Shown here one piece after another: positions 36,100-49,424 of a stretch of DNA of 64,000 nt (its first letter is position 1; the number at the start of each line of letters is the position of its first letter). Under the pieces are notes generated by a model. That model was not told the origin of the DNA. It ran no database searches and was given only the letters and a program-made list of their open reading frames with translations. The translations under genes were made by a program, and so were the position numbers. This DNA comes from Acanthacorydalis orientalis (taxonomy: Eukaryota > Arthropoda > Insecta > Megaloptera > Corydalidae): NCBI GenBank assembly GCA_034766995.1, contig CM068313.1, positions 27,953,325-28,017,324 of the forward strand, in the 5' to 3' direction.

Positions 36100-37928
36100 A
36101 CTTAATTTTTAAGCTGTATTTTAAAATGAATACAAGAATAAACTTTTGTTTTTATTAAATATATGTTTATGAAATATAATAATATACATAAATATTAATA
36201 AGTTCTGTATATAAACATAAACATTATTCGAAACGTTAACCAATTTCATAAACAGCGTTGAACAAGTGTGAAGTGAATGACTGACAGAGCCATATAAACA
36301 TTTTACAGCTTTAAATGTTTATAACAGAACATATCCATCCATTCTCACCAGCTTATTTTTAATATAAATCGTTGACGTTTATGTTTCCCAACAATCGGCA
36401 TATGTAATTTAAAAGATATTTCAACACATGTTAATTGGATGACATTTGATTCTATTTTTTAAAACAGTATAATGAGTGTGTGCAGACATACATAGATATG
36501 CATTGCAAATTGTTCTCATTGATTATTAATAAGTAACTGGAAACAATTCCCAGATATAATTCTGATGTACATAATTTTCAAAATGTAATGGCTTTGTTCG
36601 ATTTGAAAAACAGCTATGCAATTCAATTTTCAATAATATCTATTATTTTAATAATCAAATCAATATACAAAAATGTAAATTTTCTCACAAATGAAAAATC
36701 CTGTATACGAAAAAAGGTAATATATTTTGCAGTAATTAAAAAAACTAAAAATTATGCAGAATAAATAAGAATAATAAATAAAAGATTATGATTAATTAAT
36801 TGACTTACTTGTGTAAAATATTTCAAAACACGTTTTCATTTAAAAAAGTATAATTCTTCACCAGTTTTTATTTAAATTTTAAATAATTATTGTACAATAC
36901 ATAAAAAGATTAAAAAAGCAAATAATGCATTTTACGTAGTCTAATATAGTAACGTTTTATTTTGAAAGATATATATATATATGTATATATCATGAAAATA
37001 TTTTTAAAATAATAAATGCTAGAAAGAAAATACAGTTTCTTACGAAAATCATAATAAAATTCTTTATGAATATTTGACACCTCTTTCATTTTATGTATTT
37101 AATTACCAAAAATTAATAAATAATAATTGTAGCAAAGAAACAATATTATTTAATAAAGAAAGTATTAAAACCTATTTTTTAAAAAATCAAGTGTAGGCTA
37201 TTCCAGCTTGCATTAAATTATTATTTGAAAAAGTGTAAATCTTGTTCAAATAGCATGTATTTTCAAAATAGATTTTTCTATTTTTATAAAACAATTCACT
37301 AAATTTAGAAAACGCAGCACGGGCCGTTTATAAATATATTAGACAGAACAACGTGTATGTAAATAAAAACAGAAGTTATATATGATAATGTTTATTTTAT
37401 AAGCCATAGAAGCTGTTTTATCTGAATGGTAGTTTATCTGTACAGCTTTTATTAACTTTCCGGTCACAGACAGCCATTATAATCAAAAATAAACATTTAA
37501 CTGTTAACATAAACTTCACGATTGTATCAATAATTCTTGAGCATTAAATAAATATTTATTTTATGTGCATTTGTGATAAAACTGAATATATTTGATTTTA
37601 TTTATTCAAAATAGGAAGAATTTTAATAATACGCCATCACAAGTGAACTATAAAGAGTAATATAAAATTATCAATAAATACTAAACAAACAAATTTCTTT
37701 AATAAAATAGTACAATAAGTGAAGCACTCATTAATTCATTTATTTATAATAAAAACAATGATTTATTATTCATTTTATTTGTATTTTAAATATCACTTAT
37801 GAGTTTGATATATTTTAGATCTTATATATATGCATATATGTATATTGTTTAAGATATTATTTTAGCAAACTATTATTGAGCGTACAAAACATTTTAACTT
37901 GTTTGTTAAAGAATTTTATTTTTTTAAT

Positions 37929-38020
37929 GGCCAGAAAACTGCCACCTACTCGCTACGCTGGCCAACCACCAGGGAAGGCTTCGCCCTCGCTCGCTAACGC
38001 TCGCTCTCCCCTAACAAACA
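37929..38020. other. Isolated CpG-rich segment of foreign-looking composition
   Basis: About 90 bases near 60% G+C in very A/T-rich DNA. They include GGCCAG .. CTGGCC as an inverted pair (37929-37963) and CGCTCGCT twice (CTCGCTCGCTAACGCTCGCT). At least seven CpG are present. No frame with splice borders was seen. It may be a fragment of a mobile element, a regulatory element, or sequence acquired from elsewhere. Confidence 0.45.
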
Positions 38021-38194
38021 ACGGAAATTAACAAATTATACGCACAATTAATCTGCGTAAAATGTAAGTAGTAAAATTTTTATTGGAAATGTTTATAAAA
38101 ATTAACAACCAAATACAATGTTAAAATGTGTAACAATTTTTTTACTCGAAAGCTTTAGCGAATACAATATTTTGAATAAATTTCTTATTAGTTT

Positions 38195-38385
38195 TACACT
38201 GAAATCGTATACCGCTCTCATTGTACACCATGAAGGAGTTACATACATGTGACTAATATCAATCAATCAGAACAGTGACCACGCGATATCCATGAACCAA
38301 TCATTGATGATCAGGAATGGAAATAGTTAACATGCTGCTTGTCGAGTGTAGCGGGGGAAGTGGCGTTGCAAGGAGGTAGTTACAT
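38195..38385. other. G+C-elevated intronic block
   Basis: About 190 bases with mixed composition. It includes the palindromic TCATTGATGATCA region and GTCGAGTGTAGCGGGGGAAG. It lies 150 bases downstream of the gene A exon at 38530 and may be an intronic regulatory element. Confidence 0.3.
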
Positions 38386-38529
38386 GAAAGAAAAATTTTG
38401 TTTTATGGAAATTTTATGATGGAATTATTTTTTATATAAAAAAAAATAATGATAATAATGGTTATAACGAAAGCATATATACAAGAAAGTGCATTAATAT
38501 AAATAAAAAACATACAAAAATATATATAC

Positions 38530-38934
38530 CTGACCAACTTCAATCCATCTTCCAGTATCAATTTTTCCTAAAACTATATACATAATGAACACTTGTTCTT
38601 TTCTTAGGCTTTTGGTCACTTCCTTATTAACAGTATTTATGTACGTTTCTTCTTCATGACTTTCTTCCTCATTTGGCACAGATGTAGATTCATTAATACT
38701 TCTATCAGTTTTATCAGCGTCATTAATTTTAATCAGAAATTCATTCCTCTTGTGATTAGTAAAATCTCTTATAAATTTATATGTAAATATCGGTCGCTCC
38801 CAACGAATTTTTTGGTACAGAATTTCTGGTTGCTTAAATATTACGGTTGAGCCATCTTTTAATAATGTAGGAATTTTATCATCAAAATTTTTACTGCTTT
38901 CATAAAATTTACAACTTCTTTTACAGCCTTCAAA
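38530..38934 (-). CDS. Gene A, exon 3: Cys-rich module end and fibronectin-III-like start
   Basis: A 405-base exon (135 codons) open in one frame, bordered by ATTTATTTCTTTAG and CAG|GTATAT, phase 0 at both ends. It begins FEGCKRSCKFYESSKNFDDK, completing a cysteine-rich module. Then come IPTLLKDGSTVIF and ILYQKIRWERPI, the A-B strands of an FN3-like fold with its conserved Trp. An inserted charged loop follows (VPNEEESHEEETY), and then VFIMYIVLGKIDTGRWIEVGQ-type C and C' strands. Anosmin-1 and Sevenless/ROS1 both have a Cys-rich module followed by FN3 domains (family knowledge). The gene is on minus between introns of 9.0 and 2.5 kb. The long reading frame in A/T-rich DNA, the splice signals and the phase agreement make this the best-supported exon in the window. 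Confidence 0.75.
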
Positions 38935-39097
38935 CTAAAGAAATAAATGTTACATTAAGGTAAACGTTCATAATTCAAAATTTCAAATATATTATCCCAC
39001 AATATACTGTGAAAATATTTCAAATAAGAACTTATTTTATTATTTGATAGAAACCATCTTAATCTTAGAAGTAATAATCGATTTTAATTATGTTTCA

Positions 39098-39100
<3 letters not shown>

Positions 39101-39154
<54 letters not shown>
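39101..39154. repeat. (TA)n microsatellite
   Basis: About 18 TA units, CA, then eight more. Confidence 0.97.
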
Positions 39155-41227
39155 GTACACTTCATAAAAAGCATGTACGTATTTGAAAAAAGTAACAACT
39201 GTAGTAAGGTATTAATTACTCTTTTATCGTAATTATATTTACAGAAAACATTTTATCTTCGCGTGTTTCATTAGTAATCAATGTATCAACGTGGTCTAAA
39301 TAACAAACAAACTACTGAAAACATTTTTAATTAAAGCTTTCAATTGTTCCAACTAGTATTTCAAAACAAAGAAAACGTATACATTAGAAAATAGTGTAAA
39401 CAGAAACGATGTTCAATTCAAATCCAGCAATTAAATTTTAATAGGAAATGTTTTTAGTTAATAGAGCGAAAATTAAATAGAGAAGAAATGTATTAAATGT
39501 GTTCTTAAAAGCATTTACATAGAAAATATGTTCCATATTTATTTTTCAAACGTGTTCATTGAATGGTGAATGTTTCAATCCTCTCAAAAATAAAACAAAA
39601 CGGAAAAAACACGAAGTGAGTTTTATTTAATTTATGCTTGTGACTGAATAGTACAAACACTGGAATAAATTACTTGAATAAATTGCTTGTGAGTCCCTTA
39701 TTAAAATGTTTGTTTAAAAATAATTTTCTATTTGTATCTTTATTTTCATTTTTTATAAGGAAGAAATGTCTCTGTTACATAGGAATGATCAAATAATAGT
39801 AATTAATGAATTTAATATTTTAAAATAACACTTATTTGTTCTTCTCATATTTTTTTAAAATGTGGAACTATTTGTATCTTATATCACTGTATTTCAGATA
39901 ATAAAGTATCTACCTATATTATATAGGATTGATATTTAAACTATTTTTTGTTGCTTAAATAAAGTATTATAGAATTAAAAATTAATACCCATATATGTTT
40001 TTAATTTTTATGAAATGGAACATAGGTGTTTGAAAAATATTTTATTTCTTGAAAACATTTCTAGAGATATAAAATAATTAGATATTAAGTAGGACTATTT
40101 AAATAGTAAACAAAAATAAGTCACATTATTCTATTTATATATATATATAAAAAATATTTATTTTATAAAAATGAAAAAAAAACAGATAAACTGTTCACTA
40201 GAATTAAATCGTTATTTTTTCATAATACATCTGTTGATATATTGAATACAATTTGAATTTGTATTTCATATCACAATACTTTATCGTTTGACAATTTACA
40301 ATTAAATGTTGTTGTAGCATATTTGATGTTAAAATTTAATTATCTTCATCGCGCTGAAATATTCGTAAAAATGAACAAAAATGTGATAATACCGAAAACG
40401 TTTCAATTTTTAAACCTTTTAGTACAAATAATGAAGTTAATTGTTCAACTTAACATTTTCATTCCTTTTTTATTGTTCGAATCATTATAAATATAACACG
40501 ATACTTTTCCAAATTAATGTCAAATTAGAAAATCAGTAATTTATTTTAAAATGTATTATAAATTAGTTTATAATGGTTTATTGTCAACATTAAATGAGCT
40601 GTTTAAGTGTGTCTACAAATAAAGTATAACTGAATACCTTCTGTTTCTGTTTTACAAAATATTACTTATGATTTATATGTTGAATGAATACTCAAAATTT
40701 ATTACATGATTTAAACAATAACCAATAGTGAAATTATTAATACATAACCTGCGATAATAATACAACACTAAACTAAAATATGACTAAATTTTTATAAAAT
40801 TTGTTTTAATGGTACTTCCTACAAGTTTATGTATATATTAAAATTCATGGAATAATTAACTCAGTAAGATTTCTCCATATATAGAAATGTATTTATTCAG
40901 CAATCAAAATAATAACTACGCAATATATTATTTATAATAATTTATTATTGTATTATAATATTATTTCCATATTAGTATTCTTTTAAATAAATCCAACGAT
41001 AAAAAAAATTAAAAAAATAACTGAATTTATAACAAATAACGAACTGATAAACTGAAATAATATAATATTAAACTTACAAATATTTACAGCTATTCAGATG
41101 TGTTAAAAAACATACAGTAAATGATTCATAGATGCTAGCAAGAGAACCTCAATACAATATGTTAAACTTTATTTAATTTCATATTACGTTTGACATTTTT
41201 CGAGATTTTGTCTCTTTTTCACTGATT

Positions 41228-41294
41228 CACACACACACACACACACATACATACATAATATATGTATATATATATATATATATATACATATATG
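41228..41294. repeat. (CA)n(CATA)(TA)n compound microsatellite
   Basis: Ten CA units, ATACATACATAATATATG, then about nine TA units. Confidence 0.96.
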
Positions 41295-42051
41295 CGTTGT
41301 GTAAGTGTACAGTACCCATGTGCATATATGAATATAGTATAAATGTAAATAGCATACATATCAGTTCAAATGTTCAATAAAATCATTTGCACTTTCTACA
41401 TTACACATCACTCGAACTCATTAAAATGCAAACAAGTTCAACGTAGTCGACAAACATGCACTCACATTGATTACTTAAAAAAAAATCGTAATTCGGCACC
41501 ATTAGTCTAATTGACGAACCATTAAACATACGCAAAATGCTCATAGACGATAATAAAAACACTCTGTCGTTAATTGAAAACATGAATATGCATTATGTGT
41601 AGAGAATGTAAAAAAATATTTTCTAAAGAAACGAACATATCCATATCGTACTATCCGATTACCATTTCGATGCATGCAAGAAAGTCATTAGTTCATACCA
41701 TACTTTATATTTACGTGTCGTAATCAGAAATACACGATGACAGGTGTCTACTTAGAAATGTACTTATTTTCACAAATTCACAATTCTTTTCACAAATATA
41801 AATAGTTTTAATATAATTGTTTTATATTGAAAATAAGGAAAGAGTACTATATACTTATTTAGTGATTTTCAATTTTTTGATACATTCATTAATCTCAAAC
41901 TTAAATTATATAAAAATTACAGTTTCTAAACTATGAATAAATTCGCATTTAAATTAATCATTTCACATTAAATATTATTACACAGAAAAAATATTTAACT
42001 TAAAAAAAAACTTCTACTTTTCAATGTTAAAAATACATAACATATTTAAAC

Positions 42052-42056
<5 letters not shown>

Positions 42057-42112
<56 letters not shown>
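42057..42112. repeat. (TA)n microsatellite
   Basis: 28 TA units. Confidence 0.97.
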
Positions 42113-42115
<3 letters not shown>

Positions 42116-43197
42116 TATACATTAAGTATAATAACATAAAAAATGTATATTCTGATTTAAAAATACTTATATTTATATAGGAAACACATCCATTGAGTGC
42201 TATTATTTTAATAGAAAAAACGTGATTTGAAATAAAATGATAATTTTCTGACATTTTTATGTCACATTAATATTTATATCCGATTCGTTCTATTATTAAC
42301 ATATCTAAAAGAAAAAGACAAAAAAATATATGAATTTTCAATTATGGGCAAAAATAAATTAAATACGTGTCAAAGACATGCATCAATCATAGATTTAAAA
42401 GAGAAATGTTTCGTCTCTCTAACTCTGTATAACTTTACAAAAATATATAATTTATTCATAAAAACATAAAACAAAAAATACGCCTTACACAGGAAACATC
42501 CGAAGAATAACAATTTTAATGCGGAAGAAACAGAGAAACGTAAAAAGTGAGGTTATGAACCTAAAACACACGCCATAAAGATCTGCGGCATCGTAGCGAC
42601 AAGCTGTTCAACGCAAAAGGGATATAAATATCTTTGTTGACATAAATCGGTATGCTCTGCTATTCGAAAATATAAAAAGTACTCAACTGTGCTTTAAAAC
42701 GGAATAACATTTTAAAGCTTATATAAAGAAATTGGAAAATAAACTAAAAAGAATTACTTTTTTCAAAAAAAAACGATCACATGGAAACTTTATATGCGGT
42801 ATATATTTGTCCAGATATGCTTTTATCAATTATTACACATACATATAAATTAAAAATTAATCAAAGAAAACTGCAAAGCCGTCAGTACACGCAAAAAATA
42901 TGTATACAAAAATATATAAGTTGAACAAAAAAACAATCGTATTTTTTAATAGATAAATATTAAAAATAAAATAAATTTAAAATTCAAATAATACAATCTT
43001 ACATTTTAATTATAATTAATAACACATTCTATCTTTAAAAGGGTCTTTAAAATGACATAATTAAAACGTCTTCACTTTTTCAAATAAATATAACAGAAAC
43101 AAACGTGAAAATTAAATTCTGATTGACAAAATTCATTTCTTTCTTATCGCCAACTTTTCTTATTACAATATTTATTTATGGAATAATTTAACTATAG

Positions 43198-43198
<1 letters not shown>

Positions 43199-43237
<39 letters not shown>

Positions 43238-43238
43238 G

Positions 43239-43278
<40 letters not shown>

Positions 43279-43279
43279 G
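43199..43279. repeat. Interrupted (TA)n(TG) array
   Basis: TA blocks separated by TGTATATGTATGTG. Confidence 0.96.
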
Positions 43280-43841
43280 TTGTGAAATTTAAACATTATA
43301 AACATAAGTACTTTTGTAAAAATCTTTCTGCAATATATCTTATAGTCAATAAAGAATTCGGTTCTAATTCGTACCCCTTACAAAAAAACTACTTTCACCA
43401 TCCGTTCAAAAAAAAAACTCATAAGAATAAAGACTCCAGACAAATGTATTGAATAATAAAATAAAAATTTACATAATTTCATATATTATAGAAATATTAA
43501 AATGTATATAAACTATTTTAGAAAAAGTACGAGTCAATAAACCGATTAAATTAACGATTCTTGAATAGAAAAGTATGTTCATTAATTGTTGAAAAATCTT
43601 AGAACAAGCATAAAGTGCCCATTGAATAACATGTTAAATAATTAAAAAGTCTAACATTTTCTTCACAACAAATCCTGTTATAACACATAAAAGAAAATTC
43701 ACCTAAGACTGTTTTTAAATATTCATAAATTTATTGAGACTGGAAAAAGAGTTTTATAGTTTATTTATTTAAAAAAATATAATTTCTTTTCAATTAACAA
43801 AATAAATATAATTCTAGAATTTATTTATAAATATAAATATG

Positions 43842-43995
<154 letters not shown>

Positions 43996-44149
43996 AAATT
44001 ACAAACATTTAAACCCTGTGTTCTCATCCTAATTGCTTTAAAAATTTACTTAATTCTTGCAATTATTTGATAAAAAAAAAACACTATTTATTCGTTTACA
44101 CAATCTCGTCGCTATCTTAAATAACCGTAAGTTTATCTAGTGGAGGTTT

Positions 44150-44440
44150 ATTTTTTTAACTTGAACAGATAATACACACGTTGATGGTGTTGAGATAAAA
44201 ACGTGGAAAAGTCGAGCGTTCCACAAATGATAAAGCCCTTGCCCGTCCGGAGACAACGCGACTCCCAAACGCGCCATTTGAATATTACCTCTATTCGCAT
44301 CGTTTTCTGTACATAGCCTGAGTGTATATAAAGAGTGAGAGCGTGTGTGTATATATGTTTGTGAGCCCGTGTTTACTTGATAAAGCACGGAATTTAATTT
44401 CGTGGGCGTGCACGAGCACACACATATACACACGGACATT
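44150..44440. promoter_or_regulatory. Promoter-like G+C-elevated patch with a TATA motif
   Basis: About 290 bases with several CpG (GTCGAGCG, CAACGCGAC, AACGCGCC, CATCGTTTTC) and GTATATAAAGAGTGAGAGCG (from about 44323), which has a TATAAAG box on the plus strand. A 100-codon minus frame covers it (for example MARLGVALSPDGQGLYHLWN) but has no clear splice border or domain. An alternative promoter within the intron, an enhancer or an unrecognised exon are all possible. Confidence 0.3.
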
Positions 44441-45309
44441 TTTTTGCTCTTTTTTCGTACGTATGTATGAATGAGCGCCGAAATAAACAGTGCTTTAAAA
44501 TTTCCTCTAACCGTCGCTGTTTATTGTTCCATTTCTACAATATCGTTCATTGTTTATACAAATATTTTCAATTTGTGATACGCATCCATGCGAAGAATTA
44601 CTATTATACATGTTTTTCGTTTTATTTAAAAATTGTTTACGTTGTTTATAAGATTTTGATCATCTTCGAACAATCATAAATAAACGCTTTTATTTATACA
44701 TATCCACATATTTAATGTTTTATTAACCATTAGATTTTTCACCATGTTTATTCACGCATATAATATGAAAAAATCATATGATTTAAAACTAATTCATTTG
44801 TAGTAAATTAAATAAAATCAATCAAAAACTTTTATAACAATATCTGCACCTGATATTTATTTACTATTGAAAATGTATCCATAAAAATGCATAAAACTGC
44901 TTAATACACACCAATAATATTTAAAAAAAACAAATACACTGTAAGTATACAATTCTAATTAGGTAAATGTAATACACTTATAATTATATTTACTAGGATC
45001 GGAATGAAATATATTTGCAGTCCTTATATTTATAAAGTATTCACAATTCAAAAAATTATTTTTTTGAGAATATATGATTAAATATTTGAATTTTCAAAAA
45101 TTAAATTTTTATTTCCGTATAAAACACAGAAAATGTTCTAATTAAACAACAACAATCCTGACTCATGTTGGAAATTTTAAAGTGTGATGATAATTACAGT
45201 TTGATAAAGAATTAATTCAAAATGTTCCAATATCTGTATACATTTCTTATTAAAATATATAAAATCTTTTATTTTTCTCAACAATATTTACTATAATATA
45301 TAATCATTT

Positions 45310-45335
45310 TCTTCTCTCTCCCTCTCTATATTTAT

Positions 45336-45396
<61 letters not shown>

Positions 45397-45420
45397 CATA
45401 TATATACATATATATATATA
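45310..45420. repeat. (CT)-rich run plus (TA)n(CATA)n array
   Basis: TTCTTCTCTCTCCCTCTCTA precedes TA blocks with regular ACATATATAT interruptions. Confidence 0.96.
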
Positions 45421-46258
45421 AATGAGAATCAAAATCATGTTAAAGCAAATATGTTTTAATAAGACGAAAATAATAATAAAAACAAAAGCTTTTATAAGTT
45501 TTAATTTCTTTCAGTTTTTATTGACATGCACATATTCACACATTTTTTTGATATCACATACAATCGCTTGTCTACAGACTGTTATAATTAAAAAGCAACC
45601 ATAACAGATTGCTATCCACTTATTACAAAAATTGTTTTATATACCCAATCTAACACAATCTATTTTATCTTTTATTAAAATATCTGTGAATATTTGAAAT
45701 GTTTTAATTTCGATGAAAATTTAAAATAGATTCTTTATAATGTTATTTATAGATGATTTTTTTGACAAAAATCTAGAAATCAAACGATATTCATATTACT
45801 TATATTTATTCTAGTAAAGTTTAGTTATGAAATTTACTTCATTTTACACAAATCTATAATCGTTATTCATTAAAAAAACTCTTAAATAGTTCCTTTATTT
45901 TTCTTGAAATATACTCATAAATAATTTTTTTACTAAGAAATTTTAACAAACTGTATTAGACATTTAAAAGAAATGAATATAACATTATGAATATTGATTA
46001 TTTCTGATGATGAAAATTCAGTAAGCAAATAATTAATTTTTAACTCATTATTTCCTTTTTTACCTAACAGTCAATTTAGTGACCCAGGAGATTTGCAAAA
46101 TTTAATAAGTAAATAATTCATTTTATATAAATAAAAATGTATAATTAAATAATGATAATAATTTGAACTCGATATTCTTATAATCATAATTTTCAATAGA
46201 ATATAAATAATAATAATAATTTTAAGCGTTAATAGTACAAAATTTATGTCATATGCAG

Positions 46259-46262
<4 letters not shown>

Positions 46263-46320
<58 letters not shown>

Positions 46321-46321
46321 C
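46263..46321. repeat. (TA)n microsatellite
   Basis: About 23 TA units, G, then TATATATATAC. Confidence 0.97.
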
Positions 46322-46837
46322 GTACTTGTGTATCTATACAAAGAAAACTTGTTAAATAAAAAACTAGAATAAAGTAAAAAAATCGTCTTTCAAAATGGCA
46401 TTTATGAAATAGTAAATGTTCAAATGTTTCACACTAGAAGATTTAAATAAACGTAGGAGAAAGAATATTAATATTTTCACACGTTCAAGATGCGTCGATC
46501 ACAAAAATGGTCATGATTATGTAATTATCTTAAATTATATACAAAACACAACATGGACGTTTTCGTCTGATTAATAGATCCGTCCATAAACGATGTTTAC
46601 ATCATTTATTTTGAAAAAACGAATGAACGACAAATAGAGATAACGAAAGAAAAGTAAAGGTATTCCCGCATTTTCGCTAATGTGATTTTCAGCTAGACAA
46701 ATATTCCGCAGAGATTTATAGCTGTCTGCTTTGTGATTGAATACATTTCTATTAAAGAAAAAGAAGCATTTGCTGACTAACAGCTTGCGTGAAAAATAAT
46801 TCCTTGTTTTTTTAAACATCTTTCTTTTCGTTACCAT

Positions 46838-46865
46838 AACGTTCTGTCCTAATAGACAGAATGTT
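46838..46865. repeat. Short inverted repeat
   Basis: AACGTTCTGTC, a six-base loop CTAATA, then GACAGAATGTT: an 11-base stem with one mismatch. It lies between A/T-rich sequences, and no terminator or gene end is evident. Confidence 0.6.
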
Positions 46866-47223
46866 CAGTACCAAAATAAAAAAGAGAAATGAATTACAAA
46901 AAAGATGTAAGACAGAATATTATTTATGAAAAAAATGTTCTATTCATAATTTCATTTTTAGGTCTTTTTTAATAGATTTCCCTTGTGCCTATTTATTTTT
47001 ATTAAACACAATTTGTTTTGCTAGCGCAAGAAGTTGAACAATTAAATGAACCAATAGCTATTAATAAATAAAATAGTTTTTAAATTTATTTTGAATATTG
47101 GAAATTATTCACATTTTAATAAAAAAACTCATAAAATAAATTTTAATAGGACGCTATTACAGCCTCGTATACAATTTCATGGAATTTGATATTTATTATA
47201 TACATTTGAATAATTTTATGAAT

Positions 47224-47225
<2 letters not shown>

Positions 47226-47268
<43 letters not shown>
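47226..47268. repeat. (TA)n microsatellite
   Basis: 21 TA units. Confidence 0.97.
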
Positions 47269-47271
<3 letters not shown>

Positions 47272-47934
47272 GAAATTTCGAAACAAATCATACGTAATTA
47301 CTAACACTATAAAAAAATCCATCAATGAACAGTCTTTTTACAACTGTGGAACGAATACCAAATAGTAAATTTTATTCAGATTTAATATTTCAAAAAGTTT
47401 ATAAATAGATAATTCAAAAACTAGAATAAGAATAATTCAATAAAGATATGTCCCTTAAAAGACTTTTGTATTTAATTTAATCATAGAGAATAAAGAGAAA
47501 TGGTTAGATAGAGATTCTGACAGTTATATAAATATATTCAATAAAATCCTTTTATGAGATAGTCAAGACCAGGTAACTAACAAATAGGTGCTGATGAATA
47601 ACTCATGCAACCAAACTCTGTGTTATCTGTCACATTTTATTAATCAGTCAATTATATTCAAAAAATGATAAGGAAATTAATAACCTAAAAACGAGACTAA
47701 AAAGTTTAGTGAAGTAAACCACTGACATTTTTATATATGAGAAAAAATAATTTTCCACACAAATCCTAAATATTCCCCTCACCCTTCACAGTGAAATACT
47801 GTAGAAGTTATAGTGTTATAGTTTATTAGACTAATGAATAATATATAAATTTATCATAAATTCTACTCAAGAATAACTATTATATATTAAATATCAATAT
47901 TACAGAAATAAATATGTAAAAAATTAATACTTAC

Positions 47935-48006
47935 ACAAATTTTGTCCGAACAAATTTCGGTATATGATGAGATTTGTACGTAAAGAAACTGACATATTTC
48001 CCAGCA
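47935..48006 (-). CDS. Gene A, exon 2: core of the cysteine-rich module
   Basis: A 72-base exon between TGTTTTTTTTCTAG and TGT|GTAAGTATT, phase 0 at both ends (24 codons). It reads CWEICQFLYVQI and then YTEICSDKIC, giving four cysteines. All three frames happen to be open over this short span. The chosen frame is the one whose phase agrees with the two neighbours and whose Cys content joins theirs (ECLM before, FEGCKRSC after). The combined spacing C-x7-C-x2-C-x3-C resembles the anosmin-1 Cys-rich region. Sevenless/ROS1-type Cys clusters are the alternative. Confidence 0.68.
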
Positions 48007-48329
48007 CTAGAAAAAAAACATTCATGAATAAACATATTTCGATTAAGAACTATCGATTCAAATTGCAATAAAAAAACATTATCAATGAAATAAATAAACA
48101 AAAATATCATTTTTCAAAATTGAATACATACACTTATTCTTTTAATAAATATTTCAATTTAAATATATTTTACTGAAATGTCATAAATACTTCAGTGTTC
48201 AGTACAAACTACTTTTATCTTGTATGTTTACCTTTAATTCATACTAAATGATGTTACTTCTTTTCAAATAAATATTTTTGTTGACATTTATTACATTAAT
48301 ATATCTTACTTTTATAAAAAATAATAAAA

Positions 48330-48387
48330 AGATATATATATACATATATATATATATATTTAATGTGTGCGTGTGTGTGAGAGTATA

Positions 48388-48441
<54 letters not shown>
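48330..48441. repeat. Two (TA)n blocks with a (TG)n core
   Basis: TA units, TGTGTGCGTGTGTGTGAGAG, then about 28 TA units. Confidence 0.96.
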
Positions 48442-48444
<3 letters not shown>

Positions 48445-49003
48445 CGAATATAATAAGTTTTATATGCACATTTACATACATTTAAATATCTTGAAATGTA
48501 TGTAATTTATTTAATTAAAATCTAAGAATAAAGAAATACATTTCCATTACATCAATGGAATAATATAAATGCAATGCATACATACATACATTCTTCGACA
48601 AGGTTAATCAACTCATTTATGTACAAAACTTTTCTCGACTTATAATCATGATAATGTAATAATAGAGTAATGGTAAATACAAAGAGGCAGAAGGAGGTTT
48701 ATATTGGACGACCACGATTTATGTTTGGTCGGTACTTCGTACACCCACTATACTAAACTTTTGTTTGCTATTGTTCTCAAGCACCCTGTGTTCATAATAA
48801 TATTATTATATATGTATGATCGAAATATTGTATCAGCAAAATTAACATTTTCGTATTAAACTGTCTCCATAATATATTTTTATCATTTTGAAATTACAAT
48901 TTCAAAATAGCAATAATACAAAGCCTGACTGAAAAGTAAGAAATGAATTTTATAGTTATATTTTTTTCAATAATCCCACAATACTCCTACACAAACACTA
49001 ACT

Positions 49004-49006
<3 letters not shown>

Positions 49007-49040
<34 letters not shown>
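49007..49040. repeat. (TA)n microsatellite
   Basis: About 17 TA units, followed by GTGTGTATAAT. Confidence 0.96.
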
Positions 49041-49044
<4 letters not shown>

Positions 49045-49167
49045 TGTATAATTAAATATATATTATAAACATGTTCTATTACTCTGTACATCTGCAATGT
49101 TTCCATTACCAATTTGCTTAAGGGGAGAGGCGTATATAAATGAAGCCATTATGTTACATTACTTATA

Positions 49168-49235
49168 GGGATATACATTATGTGGGTGGTAATTTAACCC
49201 TTTCACCATATCACCTACCACAATGTAACTAATTG
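49168..49235. repeat. Imperfect inverted repeat around TTAACCC
   Basis: TACATTATGTGGGTGGTAA on the left and the reverse complement TACATTGTGGTAGGTGATA on the right flank TTTAACCCTTTCACC. It may be the remains of a foldback element with a TTAA centre. Confidence 0.4.
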
Positions 49236-49366
49236 CAAATGTCCTATTATTCTGGCTAACTAGTACATGAAAAACCAATTAAGTAGAATTGTATTCTCGG
49301 TTTTTTCCTCTTCTTACAATATTCATTAGTTTGTTTTTTATTCATTGCGTTTATAACCGAATAATG

Positions 49367-49367
49367 T

Positions 49368-49421
<54 letters not shown>
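49367..49421. repeat. (TA)n microsatellite
   Basis: About 25 TA units after TATACATA. Confidence 0.97.

Positions 49422-49424
<3 letters not shown>

Larger units (their letters stand above)
36021..38529 (-). other. Gene A intron (2.5 kb)
   Basis: Inferred from phase-matched flanking exons. It holds a TA array (36058-36097), a short TA run (36967-36990) and the unusual CpG-rich segment at 37929-38020. Otherwise it is A/T-rich and featureless. Confidence 0.5.

Noticed and set aside
38656..38850. Plus-strand 64-codon frame
   Set aside because: It is antisense to gene A exon 3.
46571..46837. Minus-strand 88-codon frame rich in Phe, Lys and Arg
   Set aside because: No leader, domain or splice borders. 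The composition is explained by A/T bias.
48915..48950. GCCTGACTGAAAAGTAAG as a mariner-type 3' end
   Set aside because: No matching 5' end or coding remnant was found in the surrounding 1.5 kb.
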